From Sphingomonas carotinifaciens (GTDB lineage: Bacteria > Pseudomonadota > Alphaproteobacteria > Sphingomonadales > Sphingomonadaceae), in NCBI RefSeq assembly GCF_009789535.1, contig NZ_WSUT01000001.1:248001-312000 (forward strand): a stretch of DNA of 64,000 nucleotides. Reading direction: 5' to 3'. How positions within the stretch are numbered: position 1 is the stretch's first letter; every line of letters begins with the position of its first letter. The notes under the pieces are model-generated. The model saw only the letters and a list, made by a program, of their open reading frames with translations, had not been told where the DNA came from and did not search any database. The position numbers and the translations under genes are program-made. Shown here one piece after another: positions 61,696 through 64,000 of this stretch.

Positions 61696-63172
61696 CGGCG
61701 AGCGCTGGTTGCGTGTCACCGCGGTGCCGATGATGGCGGGCGACACCGTCACCGGCGGCGTCGCCGTATTGCAGGACGTGACGCAGGAACGCAGCGCGCA
61801 GATCGCCCTGCAGATATTGGCGGCGCGCAACCGCGAGATACTGGAAAGCATCTCCGACGCATTCTACGCGGTCGATGCGCAGTGGCGGCTCACCTATATC
61901 AACCGCAAGGCGGAAGAAATCTGGGGCCGCTCGCGCCGCGACCTGCTCGGCCTCAATCTGTGGGAAGCCTTTCCGGCGACGTTCGAGCCCCAGGCGCATG
62001 ACGCCCACCTGCGCGCGGCGGAGACGCGCGAGGTCGTCCGGATGGAGACGGGCTCGGCGATCCGGGGGCACTGGATCGATCTGACCATCTACCCGGCCGC
62101 GGACGGCCTTTCGGTGTATTTCCGCGACATTTCCGAACGCAAGACCGCCGAGGATCGCCTGCGCGAAAGCGAGGAGCGCCACCGCGCGATCCTGGACAGC
62201 GTGCTGGACTATGCGATCTTCACCACCGATGGGGAGGGGCGGATCGAGACGTGGCCGCGCGGTGCCGAGGCGGTGTTCGGATGGAGCGCCGCGGAAGCGG
62301 TCGGCCGGCATGCCGCCATCACCTTCGTGCCCGAGGATCGCGACGCCGGCGTGCCTGACGCCGAACTGGCGGAGGCGCGCGACACCGGCTTTGCCGCCAA
62401 TGTGCGCTGGCACCGGCGCAAGGACGGCCGGCGCGTGTTCATCGAGGGATCGACCCGCCCGCTGCGCGGCGACGGTGCAGAGCCGCTCGGCTATCTGAAG
62501 GTGGGACAGGACGTCACCCAGCGCCGGCAATGGGAGGGGCGGCAGACCGTGCTGGTCGCCGAGTTGCAGCATCGCACCCGCAACCTGATCGCCGTCGTCC
62601 GCTCCATGGCGGACAAGACGATGCGCCGTGCCGCCGATCTCGGCGATTTCCGCGAGAAGTTTCGCGACCGGCTGGAGGCCCTGGCGCGCGTGCAGGGATT
62701 GCTGTCGCGGCTGGACGAGCATGACCGGGTAACCTTTGACGAACTGGTGCGCACCGAACTGACCGCGCTGGGGGTGCCGGATGCCGGGCCGGAACGGGTC
62801 GTGCTGGACGGCCCTGCGGGCATTCGCCTGCGCTCCGGCACAGTGCAGACGCTGGCGATGGCGCTGCACGAACTGGCGACCAACGCCGCCAAATACGGCG
62901 CGCTGCATCAGCCGGAGGGTCAACTGGTCCTTTCCTGGCGTTTCGAGGCCAATGGCGAGGGCGATCGGCCGTGGCTGCATATCGACTGGCGCGAACACGG
63001 TGTCGTCATGCCCGATCCGGGCACCGCGCCCCATGGCTCCGGCCAGGGCCGCGAACTCATCGAACGGGCCCTGCCTTATCAGCTCAAGGCCCGGACCAGC
63101 TACGCACTGGAGGAGGACGGGGTGCGTTGCACGATCAGCATCGCGGTCTCCGCCACCGTCGCCGACGGGTAG
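61682..63172 (+). CDS. C-terminal part of the GAF/PAS HWE histidine kinase
   Basis: 496 residues if ATG 61682 is used, which overlaps the end of the upstream frame by 14 nt. Starts in the last third of a PAS domain (RWLRVTAVPMMAGDTVTGGVA), then PAS about 45-155 (ESISDAFYAVDAQWRLTYIN), PAS about 165-280 (ILDSVLDYAIFTTDGEGRIE) and HWE kinase 285-496 with phospho-His in ELQHRTRNLIAVVRSM, HELATNAAKYGAL and the WxE of IDWREHG. The kinase domain is closely related to that of the CheB-CheR kinase at 46346-50266. A single-domain receiver lies convergently 22 nt away. Confidence 0.85.
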   Translation: MSGVDGERWLRVTAVPMMAGDTVTGGVAVLQDVTQERSAQIALQILAARNREILESISDAFYAVDAQWRLTYINRKAEEIWGRSRRDLLGLNLWEAFPATFEPQAHDAHLRAAETREVVRMETGSAIRGHWIDLTIYPAADGLSVYFRDISERKTAEDRLRESEERHRAILDSVLDYAIFTTDGEGRIETWPRGAEAVFGWSAAEAVGRHAAITFVPEDRDAGVPDAELAEARDTGFAANVRWHRRKDGRRVFIEGSTRPLRGDGAEPLGYLKVGQDVTQRRQWEGRQTVLVAELQHRTRNLIAVVRSMADKTMRRAADLGDFREKFRDRLEALARVQGLLSRLDEHDRVTFDELVRTELTALGVPDAGPERVVLDGPAGIRLRSGTVQTLAMALHELATNAAKYGALHQPEGQLVLSWRFEANGEGDRPWLHIDWREHGVVMPDPGTAPHGSGQGRELIERALPYQLKARTSYALEEDGVRCTISIAVSATVADG

Positions 63173-63193
63173 CGACCGCCTGCGCTCCGCCGT

Positions 63194-63565
63194 TCAGCCG
63201 TGGATCACGCGCCCGATCGCCTGCGTCACGATCCGGAGGTTGATCGGCTTTTCGCATTGCACGACGCCGTCGAAACGCTCCGGGATCACCGATCGGTCAT
63301 AGCCGGTGGTGAACACGAAGGGCACGCCGCGTTCGGCCAGCAGGTCTGCCGCGGCGAACACCATGTCCCCGTCCAGATTCACGTCGAGAATGCCGCCATG
63401 GATGGCATCGCTCGCCCGGATCAGCGCCTCTGCATCGCGGATGCTGCCCACCGGTCCCAGCACGACGGCACCGGCGTCTTCCAGCTCCATGCAAAGCTCG
63501 TCGGCGAGCATATACTCATCCTCGACAACAAGGATGTGGCAATTGCGAAGCGAGGGGTCAGCCAT
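63194..63565 (-). CDS. Single-domain response regulator, FAT GUY-like
   Basis: 123 residues, receiver only. VVEDEYMLADELC acidic pocket, phospho-acceptor Asp in GILDVNLDGD, PFVFTTGYD around the conserved Thr (one residue from FATGY) and Lys in CEKPI. Closely related to the receiver at 50263-50625. Convergent with the split kinase, so it has its own promoter, but the pairing is likely by analogy with the other modules. Confidence 0.92.
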   Translation of the reverse strand: MADPSLRNCHILVVEDEYMLADELCMELEDAGAVVLGPVGSIRDAEALIRASDAIHGGILDVNLDGDMVFAAADLLAERGVPFVFTTGYDRSVIPERFDGVVQCEKPINLRIVTQAIGRVIHG

Positions 63566-63662
63566 GCGCCCATGTCCGGATATCGATCGTCATGGCACGG
63601 GCGATAGGCCAGCGTGCGCCGGCCCGCGCCAACGTGCATGAGGTTTCCGACAAACCCGGTCG

Positions 63663-64000
63663 TCAGAAGCCGATCCGGCCGATCACCCCGAAATAGCGAT
63701 CCGCCTCGCGCGGGATGATGTAGCGATAGCTGCCGCCCGGCCCGCCGCTGGTGATCGATGCGGCGAAGCTCTGATCGAACAGGTTCTTCACCTGAAAGCC
63801 CAGCCGGAAGCGATCCCGCGCGTCGATCAGCGCAACGCCGAGATCGACCAAGGCATAATCGCCGATCGTCGTCGCCTGCCGGATCGCGGGCGAGGCATCG
63901 AACTGGCTGATCTGGTCGGACTGCCACGATCCTTGCGCGTTCAGCCCGAAATCGACCGCTCCGCCGGTGCGGATCCGCCAGTCGCCGGCCAGCGACGCCT
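63663..64000 (-). CDS. TonB-dependent receptor, C-terminal fragment (runs off the window)
   Basis: About 112 residues from the right edge to a stop at 63663. Barrel strands and the terminal pattern FQVKNLFDQSFAASITSGGPGGSYRYIIPREADRYFGVIGRIGF end in the aromatic residue expected of outer-membrane barrels. The NLFDQ motif with a final G-x-I-x-F strand is that of TonB-dependent receptors. The plug and signal lie outside. Confidence 0.88.
   Translation of the reverse strand, partial: ASLAGDWRIRTGGAVDFGLNAQGSWQSDQISQFDASPAIRQATTIGDYALVDLGVALIDARDRFRLGFQVKNLFDQSFAASITSGGPGGSYRYIIPREADRYFGVIGRIGF

Noticed and set aside
1..64000. tRNA or rRNA genes, CRISPR arrays, insertion sequences, integrases, attachment sites
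   Set aside because: None of the expected conserved sequences, regular repeats or transposase signatures was seen by reading; a dedicated search could still find a degenerate copy.

Overview
The window reads as chromosomal DNA of a high-GC alphaproteobacterium, most likely a sphingomonad (Sphingomonas or a close relative). This is inferred from gene content and protein style: several TonB-dependent receptors, HWE-type histidine kinases paired with single-domain FAT GUY-type response regulators, CsbD and entericidin stress proteins, and plant-polysaccharide glycoside hydrolases. No rRNA, tRNA, CRISPR, transposase, integrase or phage structural gene was seen.

Layout. 0-9.5 kb: a sensor protein cut by the left edge, a K+ channel with an RCK domain, a YdeP-like molybdopterin oxidoreductase, a DUF885 protein, an Hsp70-like ATPase and a PAS/winged-helix regulator. 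9.5-12.3 kb: three overlapping TadG/TadE-type genes without the rest of a Tad machine. 12.3-15.6 kb: a pyruvate-oxidase-like ThDP enzyme, a GH16 glucanase and a GAF protein. 15.7-20.8 kb: a complete five-gene Csu-type chaperone-usher pilus operon on the minus strand. 21-27 kb: an SDR, an OmpR/HAMP-kinase pair, a GT4 glycosyltransferase with two exported proteins of unknown function, and a Nudix hydrolase. 27.3-30.1 kb: NAD(P)HX dehydratase, a histidine phosphatase, and a TupA-like ATP-grasp gene broken by a perfect 77-bp tandem duplication. 30.1-38.7 kb: a plant cell-wall glycan locus, GH39 divergent from TonB receptor-GH53-GH115. 38.7-40.3 kb: a tandem glycine riboswitch ahead of L-serine ammonia-lyase. 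40.3-45.2 kb: dienelactone hydrolase, DUF1206 protein, an unknown protein and a siderophore-type TonB receptor.

45.3-63.6 kb is dominated by signalling and stress genes. It holds a stand-alone CheB, a 1306-residue CheB-CheR-PAS-HWE kinase whose CheB part has lost two of three catalytic residues, and three HWE-kinase/single-domain-regulator modules. Between them lie a triple-PAS LuxR-type regulator and many small envelope or stress proteins (entericidin, CsbD, a PhnA-like membrane protein, a 47-residue His/Lys/Asp-rich peptide, a Gly-rich peptide). Three sites in 41-60 kb resemble the EcfG (general stress sigma factor) promoter GGAAC-N16/17-CGTT. I infer a stress-sensing neighbourhood feeding or belonging to the PhyR/EcfG response; this is not proven. 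One kinase gene is split by a frame change at a run of five Gs. A TonB receptor is cut by the right edge.

The best leads are the CheB/pseudo-CheB kinase cluster with its FAT GUY regulator and small partner proteins, the 77-bp duplication, the G-tract frame change, and the glycine riboswitch on serine deamination.
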